A stretch of 64,000 bases of DNA from Ectopseudomonas khazarica (lineage in GTDB: Bacteria; Pseudomonadota; Gammaproteobacteria; Pseudomonadales; Pseudomonadaceae): the NCBI RefSeq assembly GCF_004521985.1, contig NZ_SBHZ01000017.1, positions 1-64,000 on the forward strand. The letters run 5' to 3'. The notes under the pieces are model-generated. The model was not told the DNA's origin. It made no database searches and worked only from the letters and a program-made list of their open reading frames with translations. The position numbers were made by a program, and so were the translations under genes. Shown piece after piece: positions 29,184 through 37,016 of this stretch. Position 1 is the stretch's first letter. Every line of letters begins with the position of its first letter.

Positions 29184-30194
29184 ATGTTTGATGACAAGGT
29201 ATTGATGATTACCGGTGGCACCGGTTCCTTTGGGCATACGGTGTTGCGGCGCTTCCTCGATACCAATGTGCGCGAGATTCGCATCTTCTCCCGCGACGAG
29301 AAGAAGCAAGAGGATATGCGCATCGCCCTCGCCAATGACAAGGTCAAGTTCTACATCGGCGATGTTCGTGATTACGACAGCCTCAAGCAGGCCATGGTCG
29401 GCGTCGACTACATCTTCCATGCGGCGGCACTCAAGCAGGTACCGTCCTGCGAGTTCTACCCGATGGAAGCGGTGCGTACCAACGTCAACGGTACCGAGAA
29501 CGTGCTCAATGCCGCTATCGTCAGCGGTGTGAGGCGCGTGGTGGTGCTTTCGACTGACAAGGCTGTGTACCCGATCAATGCCATGGGTATTTCAAAGGCT
29601 ATGGCAGAGAAGCTGATGGTCGCCAAGTCGCGGATGATTCCCGAGGGCGGTACCGTGGTCTGTGCTACCCGTTACGGCAACGTGATGGCTTCGCGCGGTT
29701 CGGTAATCCCTCTGTTCATCGATCAATTGCGCGGCGGTGAGCCGCTGACTGTGACCGACCCGCAGATGACGCGTTTCCTGATGTCGCTGGAAGACTCGGT
29801 CGACCTGGTGCTGCATGCCTTCGAGCATGGCGAGCAGGGCGACTTGTTCGTGCAGAAGGCGCCCGCCTCAACCGTCGGAGATTTGGCCCAGGCGCTCAAG
29901 GAGCTGTTCGGTCATGACAATCCGGTGCGAGTCATCGGTACTCGGCACGGCGAGAAGCTTTACGAGTCGCTGGTATCGCGCGAGGAAATGGCCAAGGCCG
30001 AGGACATGGGGCGCTACTACCGTATCCCAGCCGATAACCGCGATCTGAACTACAAGAAATACTTCGTCGAGGGCGAGGAGAAGATCTCCGAGCTGGACGA
30101 CTACACCTCGCACAATACCCATCGCCTGGACGTACCCGGCATCAAGGAGCTCCTGCTCAAGCTCGATTACATCAAGGAGCAGCTCGATGCTTAA
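29184..30194 (+). CDS. wbjB: UDP-GlcNAc 4,6-dehydratase / 5-epimerase (WbjB/FnlA/CapE type)
   Basis: Converts UDP-GlcNAc to a UDP-4-keto-6-deoxy-L-hexosamine. 336 residues; GGTGSFGHTVLRRFLD at the N-terminus and STDKAVYPINAMGISKAMAE, where Met replaces the usual catalytic Tyr of the Tyr-x3-Lys pair, as in the FlaA1/WbjB/CapE family. Start ATG at 29184 is preceded by AGGA about 8 bases upstream; the frame is open from 29091 but those residues are not family-like. GC content is again like the core genome. Overlaps the next gene by 8 bases. Confidence 0.9.
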   Translation: MFDDKVLMITGGTGSFGHTVLRRFLDTNVREIRIFSRDEKKQEDMRIALANDKVKFYIGDVRDYDSLKQAMVGVDYIFHAAALKQVPSCEFYPMEAVRTNVNGTENVLNAAIVSGVRRVVVLSTDKAVYPINAMGISKAMAEKLMVAKSRMIPEGGTVVCATRYGNVMASRGSVIPLFIDQLRGGEPLTVTDPQMTRFLMSLEDSVDLVLHAFEHGEQGDLFVQKAPASTVGDLAQALKELFGHDNPVRVIGTRHGEKLYESLVSREEMAKAEDMGRYYRIPADNRDLNYKKYFVEGEEKISELDDYTSHNTHRLDVPGIKELLLKLDYIKEQLDA

Positions 30195-31314
30195 GGTCAT
30201 GACGCTGGTCGGGACCCGCCCGGAACTGATCAAGATGAGCCGGGTGATCGCCGAGATGGATCGCCAAGTCAACCACGTGCTGGTGCACTCGGGGCAGAAT
30301 TACGACTACGAGCTCAATCAGGTCTTCTTTGACGATCTGGAGATCCGCAAGCCCGATCACTTTCTCGGTGCCGCTGGCGAGACCGCCGCGCAGACCATCG
30401 CCGAGGTGATTGCCAAGGCGGACGCCGTATTCGAACTGGAAAAGCCTGATGCGTTGCTTCTCTATGGTGATACCAATACCTGTCTGGCGGTAATCGCTGC
30501 CAAACGTCGTAAAATTCCGGTTTTCCACATGGAGGCGGGCAACCGCTGCTTCGATCAGCGGGTTCCGGAAGAGCTCAACCGCAAGGTGCTCGATCATCTC
30601 TCCGACATCAACCTGGTGCTTACCGAGCATGCCCGTCGCTATTTGATCGCCGAGGGCATTCGCCCTGAGACCATCATCAAGACTGGCTCGCATATGCACG
30701 AGGTGCTGGATTACTACCGTCCGAAGATCGAGGCCTCCGACGTGCTTGCCCGCGAGGGGCTTGAGGCCGGAAAGTTCTTCATCGTCAGCACTCATCGTGA
30801 AGAGAACGTCGACACGCCGGACAACCTGCGCGATCTGCTTGCCACCTTGCGAGCGCTGGCCGACGAGTATGGCTTCCCGCTGATTGTCTCGACCCATCCG
30901 CGTACACGTAAGCGACTGGAGGCGCTGGGAGAATCGCTGGATCACCCACTGATCCGCTTCTCCAAGCCATTCGGTCTGCTCGATTACATCAAGCTGCAGA
31001 TGAACGCCTTCTGCGTGCTTTCCGACAGCGGCACCATCACCGAGGAAGCCTCTCTGCTCAACCTGCCAGCGGTGACGCTGCGCAATGCTCATGAACGCCC
31101 TGAGGGTATGGATCAGGGCACGTTGATCATGAGCGGGTTGAAGAAGGATTCGGTGTTGGCTGCGGTCAGGGTCATCACCAGTCAGCATCAGGCCAGTGAG
31201 CGAATGATCCCGCTGGTGCCGGACTACGAGGGCGGTCCAGTATCGCTGCAGGTGGTGCGGGTGGTGCTCAGTTATACCGACTACGTAAACCGTACTGTCT
31301 GGCGCAAGGACTGA
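30187..31314 (+). CDS. wbjD: UDP-N-acetyl-L-hexosamine 2-epimerase (WbjD/FnlC/CapG type)
   Basis: 375 residues, non-hydrolysing UDP-GlcNAc 2-epimerase fold. The start VGTRPELIKMSRVIAEMD and VHSGQNYDYELNQVFF are typical of WbjD/FnlC/CapG, not of WbpI (which begins IGARPQFIK as I recall). HMEAGNRCFDQRVPEELNRK and LSDSGTITEEA are the conserved substrate and catalytic regions. Last step to UDP-L-QuiNAc (or L-FucNAc), after the dehydratase and RmlD-like reductase encoded directly upstream. Confidence 0.88.
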   Translation: MLKVMTLVGTRPELIKMSRVIAEMDRQVNHVLVHSGQNYDYELNQVFFDDLEIRKPDHFLGAAGETAAQTIAEVIAKADAVFELEKPDALLLYGDTNTCLAVIAAKRRKIPVFHMEAGNRCFDQRVPEELNRKVLDHLSDINLVLTEHARRYLIAEGIRPETIIKTGSHMHEVLDYYRPKIEASDVLAREGLEAGKFFIVSTHREENVDTPDNLRDLLATLRALADEYGFPLIVSTHPRTRKRLEALGESLDHPLIRFSKPFGLLDYIKLQMNAFCVLSDSGTITEEASLLNLPAVTLRNAHERPEGMDQGTLIMSGLKKDSVLAAVRVITSQHQASERMIPLVPDYEGGPVSLQVVRVVLSYTDYVNRTVWRKD

Positions 31315-31316
31315 GC

Positions 31317-32279
31317 ATGCGTGTTCTGCTGACTGGCGCCAGCGGCTTCGTTGGCCGTGCTGTACAGGCGCGTCTGCTGGCCGACGGTTTGCATCGATTG
31401 CGCTGCGCCCAGCGCAAGGCACCGGTTGCTCCACTTGCCGGGGTGGAGTACTGCCTGGCTCCCTCGCTGGAGGCTGAGGCCGACTGGTCGCAGGCACTCG
31501 CGGATGTGGATGCGGTCATTCACTGTGCGGCGCGGGTGCATGTGATGCATGAGCAGGTCGCCGATCCACTGGCGGAGTTTCGTCGAGCCAACGTCGAGGG
31601 CACGCTACGTCTGGCTCAGCAGGCTGTTGCTGCGGGCGTGCGACGTTTCGTCTTCGTCAGTTCGATCAAGGTCAATGGTGAGCAGACTCTGCCGGGGCAG
31701 GCTTACAGAGCTGACGATGTTTCGGACGCGACGGACCCTTACGGCATCTCAAAACGAGAGGCTGAGGATGAATTGCTGGCTCTTGCTGCTGAAACAGGGC
31801 TGGAGGTGGTCATCGTTCGTCCGCCCTTGATCTATGGCCCTGGGGTCAAGGCCAACTTCTTGAGCATGATGCGCTGGCTGCAGCGGGGTGTACCGTTGCC
31901 GTTCGGTGCTATAGGTAACCGCCGCAGTCTGGTTGCATTGGATAACCTGGTGGATTTGCTGGTTGTGTGCCTTACCCATCCGGCGGCCAGCGGGCAGCGT
32001 TTTCTGGTTTGCGACGGTGAGGATCTATCTACTACCGAGTTGCTGCGACGTCTGAGCGCCGCTCTCGGGCGCTCTGCACGGCTCTTGCCGGTGCCGCAGG
32101 CGTTGATTGAGTGGGCTGCGATCTTGCTGGGGCGTCGCCAGCTTAATCAGCGCCTGTGCGGCTCCTTGCAGATCAACATGGACAAGACCCGCGAACGACT
32201 GGGGTGGGCTCCACCTCTTTCCGTTGATCAGGCTTTGGCCAAGACTGCTGCGCATTACTTAAAAGAAATATCTAAATGA
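31317..32279 (+). CDS. wbpV: Nucleotide-sugar 4-reductase/epimerase WbpV
   Basis: 320 residues, extended SDR: GASGFVGRAV near the N-terminus, SSIKVNGEQT, and Tyr-x3-Lys in DPYGISKREAE. Close to WbpV/WbpK, which in P. aeruginosa reduce the 4-keto product of WbpM to UDP-D-QuiNAc (WbpV) or UDP-D-FucNAc (WbpK), the first sugar of the O-unit. Position immediately before wbpL supports this. WbpV and WbpK cannot be separated with certainty by eye. Confidence 0.82.
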   Translation: MRVLLTGASGFVGRAVQARLLADGLHRLRCAQRKAPVAPLAGVEYCLAPSLEAEADWSQALADVDAVIHCAARVHVMHEQVADPLAEFRRANVEGTLRLAQQAVAAGVRRFVFVSSIKVNGEQTLPGQAYRADDVSDATDPYGISKREAEDELLALAAETGLEVVIVRPPLIYGPGVKANFLSMMRWLQRGVPLPFGAIGNRRSLVALDNLVDLLVVCLTHPAASGQRFLVCDGEDLSTTELLRRLSAALGRSARLLPVPQALIEWAAILLGRRQLNQRLCGSLQINMDKTRERLGWAPPLSVDQALAKTAAHYLKEISK

Positions 32280-33292
32280 AAGTTATGGTTCTGATGCTGG
32301 TCATCGCTGTCTTGGCGTGGGGGCTGACAGCGTTGCTGCGACGCTATGCGCTGGCCCGCAGTCTGATGGATATACCCAACGCGCGTAGCTCGCATAGCCA
32401 ACCAACGCCTCGTGGAGGTGGAGTCGCCATTGTTGTGGCATTCCTCTTGGGGCTGTGCTCTGCGTCTGCTGCAGGTCTGGATCTACCCGTTGAGATTTAT
32501 TGCTCGCTGATAGTCGCGGGTGCGGCAATTGCATTGCTTGGATTCCTGGATGACCACGGGCACATAGCTGCTCGCTGGCGTTTGCTTGGACATTTCGCTG
32601 CTGCTGCTTGGGCACTTTTCTGGCTCGGTGGGCTGCCGCCGTTGACAATACTTGGGCTCTCAGTTGATTTTGGTTGGTTGGGTTATTTGCTGGCCTCTTT
32701 GTATCTGGTTTGGTTACTCAACCTTTACAACTTCATGGATGGAATCGATGGTATTGCCAGCATCGAGGCGATCTGTGTTTGTGTAGGGGGCGCTTTGTTA
32801 TATGTCCTCCAAGGGCATGCTGAGGCTGCAGTACTGCCGCTGTTGTTGTCATTTGCGGTGGCGGGATTTCTTTACTGGAATTTTCCCCCTGCAAAAATTT
32901 TCATGGGTGATGCGGGGAGTGGCTTTCTGGGTGTCGTGCTTGGCGTGCTTTCCTTACAGGCAGCGTGGATCGATCAGTCCCTGCTTTGGGGTTGGCTGAT
33001 CTTGTTGGGTGTTTTTGTTGTGGACGCGACCTTTACTCTACTTCGGCGTTTGCTGCGAGGAGACAAGGTGTATGAGGCTCATCGAAGCCACGCGTATCAA
33101 TACGCTGCGCGTCAGTTTGGTCGCCACCTGCCGGTTACTCTGGCGGTGGGCACGATCAATCTCTGCTGGTTATTGCCGGTAGCCATTTGGGTGGCTCAAG
33201 GCGGCGATGGTTTAGTCGGACTATTGTTGGCTTACGTACCTTTGATCGTGCTGGCTATCAAGTTCCGTGCTGGCGAACTGGAGCGCAGATGA
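32276..33292 (+). CDS. wbpL: Initiating sugar-phosphate transferase WbpL
   Basis: Transfers an N-acetylated 6-deoxyhexosamine-1-phosphate (or GlcNAc-1-P) to undecaprenyl phosphate, starting both O-antigen types in P. aeruginosa. 338 residues, about 10-11 membrane segments, WecA/MraY family motifs: RSSHSQPTPRGGG, NFMDGIDGIASIEA (the Asp-rich motif), FFPPAK-like region and IFMGDAGSGFLG, EAHRSHAYQ near the C-terminus. Overlaps neighbours by 4 bases on both sides. Confidence 0.92.
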   Translation: MKVMVLMLVIAVLAWGLTALLRRYALARSLMDIPNARSSHSQPTPRGGGVAIVVAFLLGLCSASAAGLDLPVEIYCSLIVAGAAIALLGFLDDHGHIAARWRLLGHFAAAAWALFWLGGLPPLTILGLSVDFGWLGYLLASLYLVWLLNLYNFMDGIDGIASIEAICVCVGGALLYVLQGHAEAAVLPLLLSFAVAGFLYWNFPPAKIFMGDAGSGFLGVVLGVLSLQAAWIDQSLLWGWLILLGVFVVDATFTLLRRLLRGDKVYEAHRSHAYQYAARQFGRHLPVTLAVGTINLCWLLPVAIWVAQGGDGLVGLLLAYVPLIVLAIKFRAGELERR

Positions 33293-33876
33293 GCCAGTTG
33301 CGTAAATTGCTTGTTCTTGGGGCCGGTGGTCACGGTAAGGCCGTCGCGGAGGCCGCGTTACTTTCTGGTGAGTGGCAGCAAGTAGTTTTCCTTGACGATA
33401 GATGGCCTGACCTGAAGATCGTTTGTGGGCTGCCTGTGGTTGGTGGTCTGCGCCACTTGGCTGAAAATGCAGGGACAACTGACGGAGCTATCGCGGCGGT
33501 TGGCAATAATGGCTTGCGTCGCACCTGGCAGCGAAAGATCACCGCTGCAGGTATCCCCTTGGTCAGCGTAGTTCACCCTCATGCTTGTGTAAGTCCTTCA
33601 GCTTCAATCGGCCCAGGTTCAGCCATCATGTCACTGGCAGTCGTGGGCACTGAGGCTCGCGTGGGGCAAGGGGTGATTGTCAACGCGGGAGCGGTGGTCG
33701 ACCATGACGTGACGTTGGACGACTATGCGCATCTTGGCGTAGGTGTCTGCTTGGCTGGCGGAGTTACGGTCGGCGAGGCTGCTTGGCTTCAGGCTGGTTG
33801 CAGTGCCGGATATGGTGTCGTAATCGAGCCGGGTTCAGTTATTGAGCCTGGCAGGGCTCTGATTGCCAAGGATTGA
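33289..33876 (+). CDS. PglD/NeuD-like sugar acetyltransferase (second)
   Basis: 195 residues. LLVLGAGGHGKAVAEAA at the start is the PglD/NeuD signature, followed by hexapeptide repeats (VSPSASIGPGSAIMS, GTEARVGQGVIVNAGAVVDHD, HLGVGVCLAGGVTVGEAAWL). His in VNAGAVVDHD corresponds to the catalytic base region of PglD. ATG at 33289 overlaps the wbpL stop. PglD acts on UDP-4-amino sugars; with WbpM (dehydratase) and the aminotransferase at 7516 it would complete a diNAcBac-like pathway (inference). Confidence 0.85.
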   Translation: MSQLRKLLVLGAGGHGKAVAEAALLSGEWQQVVFLDDRWPDLKIVCGLPVVGGLRHLAENAGTTDGAIAAVGNNGLRRTWQRKITAAGIPLVSVVHPHACVSPSASIGPGSAIMSLAVVGTEARVGQGVIVNAGAVVDHDVTLDDYAHLGVGVCLAGGVTVGEAAWLQAGCSAGYGVVIEPGSVIEPGRALIAKD

Positions 33877-33885
33877 GGTGTTGGG

Positions 33886-35886
33886 ATGATTCGTCGACGA
33901 ATAGAGTTGTTACGCCGATCTCTTCTGCATTTGTCCCGTCGGGAAAAGCGGGTTCTTCAGCTTGCTGTTGACGTAGTGCTTATTTGGCTCGCGCTGTGGT
34001 TGTCCTTTGCCGTTCGTATGGGAGATTGGGATGCTGCCAGACCTTTTTCTGGTCATGGCTGGCTGTTTCTGTTGGCGCCTGTTATAGCACTTCCCATTTT
34101 CATCAGGTTGGGTATGTATCGTGCGGTAATGCGTTATGTGGGCAATGATGCTCTTGTGACGATAGCCAAGGCAGTGACCTTGTCTGCATTGGTACTATCT
34201 CTGGCTGTTTATTGGTATCGCGGGCCGACAGCCCTCGTTCCAAGGTCCATGGTTTTCAATTACTGGTGGCTGAGCCTGCTGCTGCTGGGCGGTTTGCGCT
34301 TGACCATGCGCCAGTTCTTTATCGGTGATTGGTTTGAGCCGTTTACCCGCAGGCGCGATATTGAGTCCTGCACGTCCAAAGTGGCCGTATATGGGGCTGG
34401 GGCGGCCGGTAATCAACTCGTAGCAGCGTTGCGTTTGGGTAAAGCGATGCGTCCAGTTGCGTTCATTGATGATGATTCCAGTATTGCTACTCGCACGATT
34501 GCGGGGCTGCGTGTTTACTCGCCCAAACACATTCAGCAAATGATCGGCGAGACGGGGGTGACAGAGGTTTTGCTGGCAATGCCCTCGATTCCTCGAGCGC
34601 GTAGGCGAGAAATACTCGAGGCACTGGAGCCGCACGCGCTTCATGTGCGCAGTATCCCTGGTTTCATGGATCTCGCCAGTGGACGAGTAAAGGTCGAAGA
34701 TCTCCAGGAGGTCGACATCGCTGACCTTCTTGGTCGTGATGCGGTGCCGCCTCGCCAGGATCTGTTCGAGCGCTGCATCAAGGATCAGGTCGTGCTGGTA
34801 ACGGGGGCGGGTGGCTCCATCGGTTCCGAACTGTGCCGGCAGATACTGGCCAGTGGTGCGCGCACCTTGCTGCTTTTCGAGCACAGCGAGTTCAATCTCT
34901 ACAGTATTCACAGCGAGCTGCAGCAGCGGATCGAGCGGGAGTCGCTGTCTATCCGGCTGGTGCCGATTTTGGGGTCTATTCGTAACTTCGAGCGCTTGTT
35001 CGACATTCTGCAGACCTGGCGGGTGAACACCGTTTATCACGCTGCGGCTTACAAGCATGTGCCGATGGTCGAGCACAATGTTGCCGAGGGTGTGCTGAAC
35101 AATCTGGTGGGTACCACCAATGCTGCGCAGGCCTCGATCAAGGCGGGTGTCGCCAACTTCGTGCTGATCTCCACGGACAAGGCCGTGCGTCCCACCAATG
35201 TCATGGGCAGCACCAAGCGCCTGGCCGAGATGGTGCTGCAGGCGCTGAGTCGTGAGTCGGCGCCGTTGCTCTTTGGCCAGGAGCAGGGCGTCCACCAGGT
35301 TAACAAGACGCGCTTTACCATGGTGCGCTTCGGTAACGTGCTGGGTTCTTCCGGTTCGGTCATTCCGCTGTTCAGGGAGCAGATCAAGCAGGGCGGGCCG
35401 GTGACGGTGACGCATCCGAACATCACGCGCTATTTCATGACCATTCCCGAGGCGGCGCAGTTGGTGATCCAGGCGGGGTCGATGGGGCAGGGCGGCGACG
35501 TGTTCGTGCTCGACATGGGCTCGCCGGTGAAGATTGCCGATCTGGCGGAGAAGATGATTCGCCTCTCCGGACTTTCCGTTCGCGACGAGAGCACGCCGCA
35601 TGGCGACATCGCCATCGAGTTTACGGGCTTGCGTCCCGGCGAGAAGCTTTATGAGGAGCTGCTGATTGGCGAGGATGTGAAGCCGACCGAGCATCCGATG
35701 ATCATGCGTGCCGAGGAGGACATGCTGCCCTGGGAGGAGCTCAAGGTGCGTCTTCAGGCGCTGCTGGCAGCCGTCGACGAGGATGACTACGCGCGCGTGC
35801 GCATGTTGCTGCGCGAAACGGTGCATGGCTACGTGCCTGAGGGTGAGATCGTCGACTGGATCCACCTGCGGAACCGGGAGCGCTGA
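33886..35886 (+). CDS. wbpM: UDP-GlcNAc C4,6-dehydratase WbpM
   Basis: 666 residues. Four N-terminal membrane segments, a first Rossmann domain (VAVYGAGAAGNQLVAALRLG) and a catalytic second domain (VTGAGGSIGSELCRQIL). Catalytic STDKAVRPTNVMGSTK has Met in place of Tyr before the Lys, as known for WbpM. Converts UDP-GlcNAc to UDP-2-acetamido-2,6-dideoxy-4-keto-D-hexose for WbpV and possibly for the aminotransferase at 7516. As in P. aeruginosa, it is the conserved last gene of the O-antigen locus. GAGG lies 7-8 bases before the ATG. Confidence 0.95.
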   Translation: MIRRRIELLRRSLLHLSRREKRVLQLAVDVVLIWLALWLSFAVRMGDWDAARPFSGHGWLFLLAPVIALPIFIRLGMYRAVMRYVGNDALVTIAKAVTLSALVLSLAVYWYRGPTALVPRSMVFNYWWLSLLLLGGLRLTMRQFFIGDWFEPFTRRRDIESCTSKVAVYGAGAAGNQLVAALRLGKAMRPVAFIDDDSSIATRTIAGLRVYSPKHIQQMIGETGVTEVLLAMPSIPRARRREILEALEPHALHVRSIPGFMDLASGRVKVEDLQEVDIADLLGRDAVPPRQDLFERCIKDQVVLVTGAGGSIGSELCRQILASGARTLLLFEHSEFNLYSIHSELQQRIERESLSIRLVPILGSIRNFERLFDILQTWRVNTVYHAAAYKHVPMVEHNVAEGVLNNLVGTTNAAQASIKAGVANFVLISTDKAVRPTNVMGSTKRLAEMVLQALSRESAPLLFGQEQGVHQVNKTRFTMVRFGNVLGSSGSVIPLFREQIKQGGPVTVTHPNITRYFMTIPEAAQLVIQAGSMGQGGDVFVLDMGSPVKIADLAEKMIRLSGLSVRDESTPHGDIAIEFTGLRPGEKLYEELLIGEDVKPTEHPMIMRAEEDMLPWEELKVRLQALLAAVDEDDYARVRMLLRETVHGYVPEGEIVDWIHLRNRER

Positions 35887-35895
35887 GGCGAGGAT

Positions 35896-35923
35896 TTGAC
35901 AGCCGGGGGATAAGGTGTAGTTT
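35896..35923 (+). promoter_or_regulatory. Candidate promoter of the comEA-like gene
   Basis: TTGACA (35896-35901) and TAGTTT (35918-35923) with a 16-base spacer, just after the wbpM stop and about 50 bases before the ComEA-like start. It suggests the gene can be expressed apart from the O-antigen operon. Confidence 0.5.
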
Positions 35924-35975
35924 GGAGGGCGAGGCCAAGAAGGCTTCGCTTTTTCATTTACAAGGAGTGTTTCCC

Positions 35976-36299
35976 ATGTTGAAAGTCCGTCTTTCTTCAC
36001 TGCTTTTGGCTGTCCTCGTTTCCCTTCCCCTGGCTGCGACTGCAGCTGAAACCCCAAAGGCCGAGCCCGCGAAAGCGGCAGCCGCTCAGGTGGCGCAAAC
36101 CGGTCTGGTCAATCTGAATACCGCTGATGTGGCAACGCTGCAACGTGAGTTGGCCGGCATCGGTGCGACCAAGGCTCAGGCGATTGTCGCGTACCGTGAG
36201 GAGCACGGTGATTTCGCCACGGTCGATGAGTTGCTGGAGGTGAAGGGAATTGGCGAGGCGACGCTGGAGAAGAATCGCGACAAGCTGAGTGTGAAATGA
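35976..36299 (+). CDS. ComEA-family helix-hairpin-helix protein
   Basis: 107 residues: signal peptide (KVRLSSLLLAVLVSLPLAATAA), an Ala/Lys/Pro-rich linker, and a C-terminal HhH domain (VNLNTADVATLQRELAGIG, VDELLEVKGIGEATLEKN). ComEA proteins bind DNA in the periplasm during uptake; a role in natural transformation is possible here but not shown. AAGGAG at 35962-35967 fixes the start at 35976. The gene follows wbpM, as in P. aeruginosa. Confidence 0.9.
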   Translation: MLKVRLSSLLLAVLVSLPLAATAAETPKAEPAKAAAAQVAQTGLVNLNTADVATLQRELAGIGATKAQAIVAYREEHGDFATVDELLEVKGIGEATLEKNRDKLSVK

Positions 36300-36321
36300 C
36301 GCTTGCGGGCGTCCCTGCCCA

Positions 36322-36350
36322 GGCCGGTCCTTGACCGGCCTTTTGCGTTT
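36322..36350 (+). terminator. Terminator after the comEA-like gene
   Basis: GGCCGGTC (36322-36329) and GACCGGCC (36333-36340) form an 8-bp stem with a 3-base loop, followed by TTTTGCGTTTTT. Confidence 0.85.
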
Positions 36351-36455
36351 TTGTGGGTGCTGACCGGGGCCAGTTCTGGGGCAGGAAGCGGGAAGGCACC
36401 AACCAGGTGGCGATTCACGTGCCCCTCGAGGCTTTTGAACTTGGCTCAGCAGCTA

Positions 36456-36540
36456 AGCTGAACGCGCTTCAGCGCGGCCCCGAAGGGGTGAGCGAAGCGA
36501 ATAACCTGGGACGTAGTCCCTGGTGAGAGTCCGGCAGGCA
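36456..36540 (-). repeat. 85-bp repeat, copy 1 (tRNA-Asn spacer)
   Basis: Identical to 36604-36688 except for one base (T versus C in GGGACnTAGT/GGGACGCAGT). Contains several short palindromes. Offset between copies is 148 bases. Confidence 0.9.
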
Positions 36541-36541
36541 A

Positions 36542-36567
36542 TAAAAAACCCAGCGCTAGGCTGGGTT
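36542..36567 (-). terminator. Minus-strand terminator behind the tRNA-Asn remnant
   Basis: Read on the minus strand: AACCCAGC (36567-36560) pairs with GCTGGGTT (36554-36547), followed by a T-run. It follows a partial tRNA-Asn copy exactly as the next terminator follows the intact tRNA. Confidence 0.8.
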
Positions 36568-36577
36568 CTTGAATTTA

Positions 36578-36597
36578 GCTCCGCGACCTGGACTCGA
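36578..36597 (-). pseudogene. tRNA-Asn 3'-end remnant
   Basis: Twenty bases identical to the 3' part of the intact tRNA-Asn (36727-36746), flanked on the terminator side by the same TTGAATTT sequence. The rest of the tRNA body is missing. A weaker third trace (GCTTTTGAACTTGGCTC, 36431-36447) lies further along. Confidence 0.8.
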
Positions 36598-36603
36598 CAG
36601 CGT

Positions 36604-36688
36604 AGCTGAACGCGCTTCAGCGCGGCCCCGAAGGGGTGAGCGAAGCGAATAACCTGGGACGCAGTCCCTGGTGAGAGTCCGGCAGGCA
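36604..36688 (-). repeat. 85-bp repeat, copy 2 (tRNA-Asn spacer)
   Basis: Second copy of the element at 36456-36540, one base different. It lies between the terminator of the intact tRNA-Asn and the tRNA remnant. Confidence 0.9.
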
Positions 36689-36689
36689 C

Positions 36690-36715
36690 AAAAAAGCCCC
36701 GGATCAACCGAGGCT
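36690..36715 (-). terminator. tRNA-Asn terminator
   Basis: On the minus strand a GCCTCGG...CCGGGGC stem (one mismatch) is followed by six T, directly after the tRNA-Asn 3' end. Confidence 0.8.
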
Positions 36716-36723
36716 TTTGAATT

Positions 36724-36799
36724 TGGCTCCGCGACCTGGACTCGAACCAGGGACCCAATGATTAACAGTCATTTGCTCTACCGACTGAGCTATCGCGGA
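36724..36799 (-). tRNA. tRNA-Asn (anticodon GTT)
   Basis: 76 bases including the encoded CCA. On the minus strand it begins TCCGCGATAGCTCAGT, has the anticodon loop CTGTTAATC with GTT, the T-arm GGTTCGAGTCC, and ends CGCGGAGCCA; acceptor stem TCCGCGA/TCGCGGA pairs fully. Confidence 0.97.
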
Positions 36800-36811
36800 A
36801 CAACGGTGCGT

Positions 36812-36839
36812 ATGTTACTGATTAAAAAGGGGAAGTCAA
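36812..36839 (-). promoter_or_regulatory. tRNA-Asn promoter
   Basis: On the minus strand TTGACT (36839-36834) and TAACAT (36817-36812), 16-base spacer, ending 12 bases before the tRNA 5' end. The -10 box is the same as that of the tRNA-Ala array promoter. Confidence 0.7.
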
Positions 36840-36892
36840 CACTTTGCTCTGGCTTCGGCTTCACTGCGATGTAGCCTGTACCGCGCTGGTTC

Positions 36893-36949
36893 CGTGGGAG
36901 GGGCTTTAGCCGCGATGGCAGCCGATCGCGGCTGGAGCCGCTCCTGCAG
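36893..36949. repeat. REP-like palindrome pair
   Basis: GTGGGAGGGGCTTTAGCCGC (from 36894) and its inverted partner GCGGCTGGAGCCGCTCCTGC (to 36947) form an imperfect inverted pair, the usual arrangement of Pseudomonas REP elements. Confidence 0.75.
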
Positions 36950-36968
36950 ATGTGGCTGTGGTGCATAC

Positions 36969-36998
36969 AAAAACGCCGGCTTGCAAGCCGGCGTTTTT
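36969..36998 (-). terminator. Terminator of the aminotransferase gene
   Basis: Perfect 30-base palindrome: 15-base arms AAAAACGCCGGCTTG and CAAGCCGGCGTTTTT, 18 bases after the minus-strand stop. Has T-runs on both strands, so it can stop transcription from either side. Confidence 0.9.
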
Positions 36999-37016
36999 GC
37001 AGGTTACTGCCGAGGC

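Larger units (their letters stand above)
36300..37016. other. Intergenic region with tRNA-Asn, tRNA remnants, repeats and terminators
   Basis: This 717-base stretch has no protein gene. It holds the comEA terminator, two near-identical 85-bp repeats, a partial copy of the tRNA-Asn 3' end, two minus-strand terminators, the intact tRNA-Asn with its promoter, a REP-like palindrome pair and the terminator of the aminotransferase gene; each is listed separately. Confidence 0.8.

Noticed and set aside
34195-36057. 620-codon open frame opposite wbpM
   Set aside because: Exactly antisense to a well-recognised enzyme; His/Arg/Gln-rich composition typical of an antisense shadow in GC-rich DNA.
36453-36758. 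101-codon minus-strand frame through the 85-bp repeats and tRNA-Asn
   Set aside because: It translates the two repeat copies and part of the tRNA gene, so it is not an independent protein.
36724-36799. Integrated genomic island at tRNA-Asn
   Set aside because: No integrase or phage gene lies nearby in the window; only short tRNA remnants are present.
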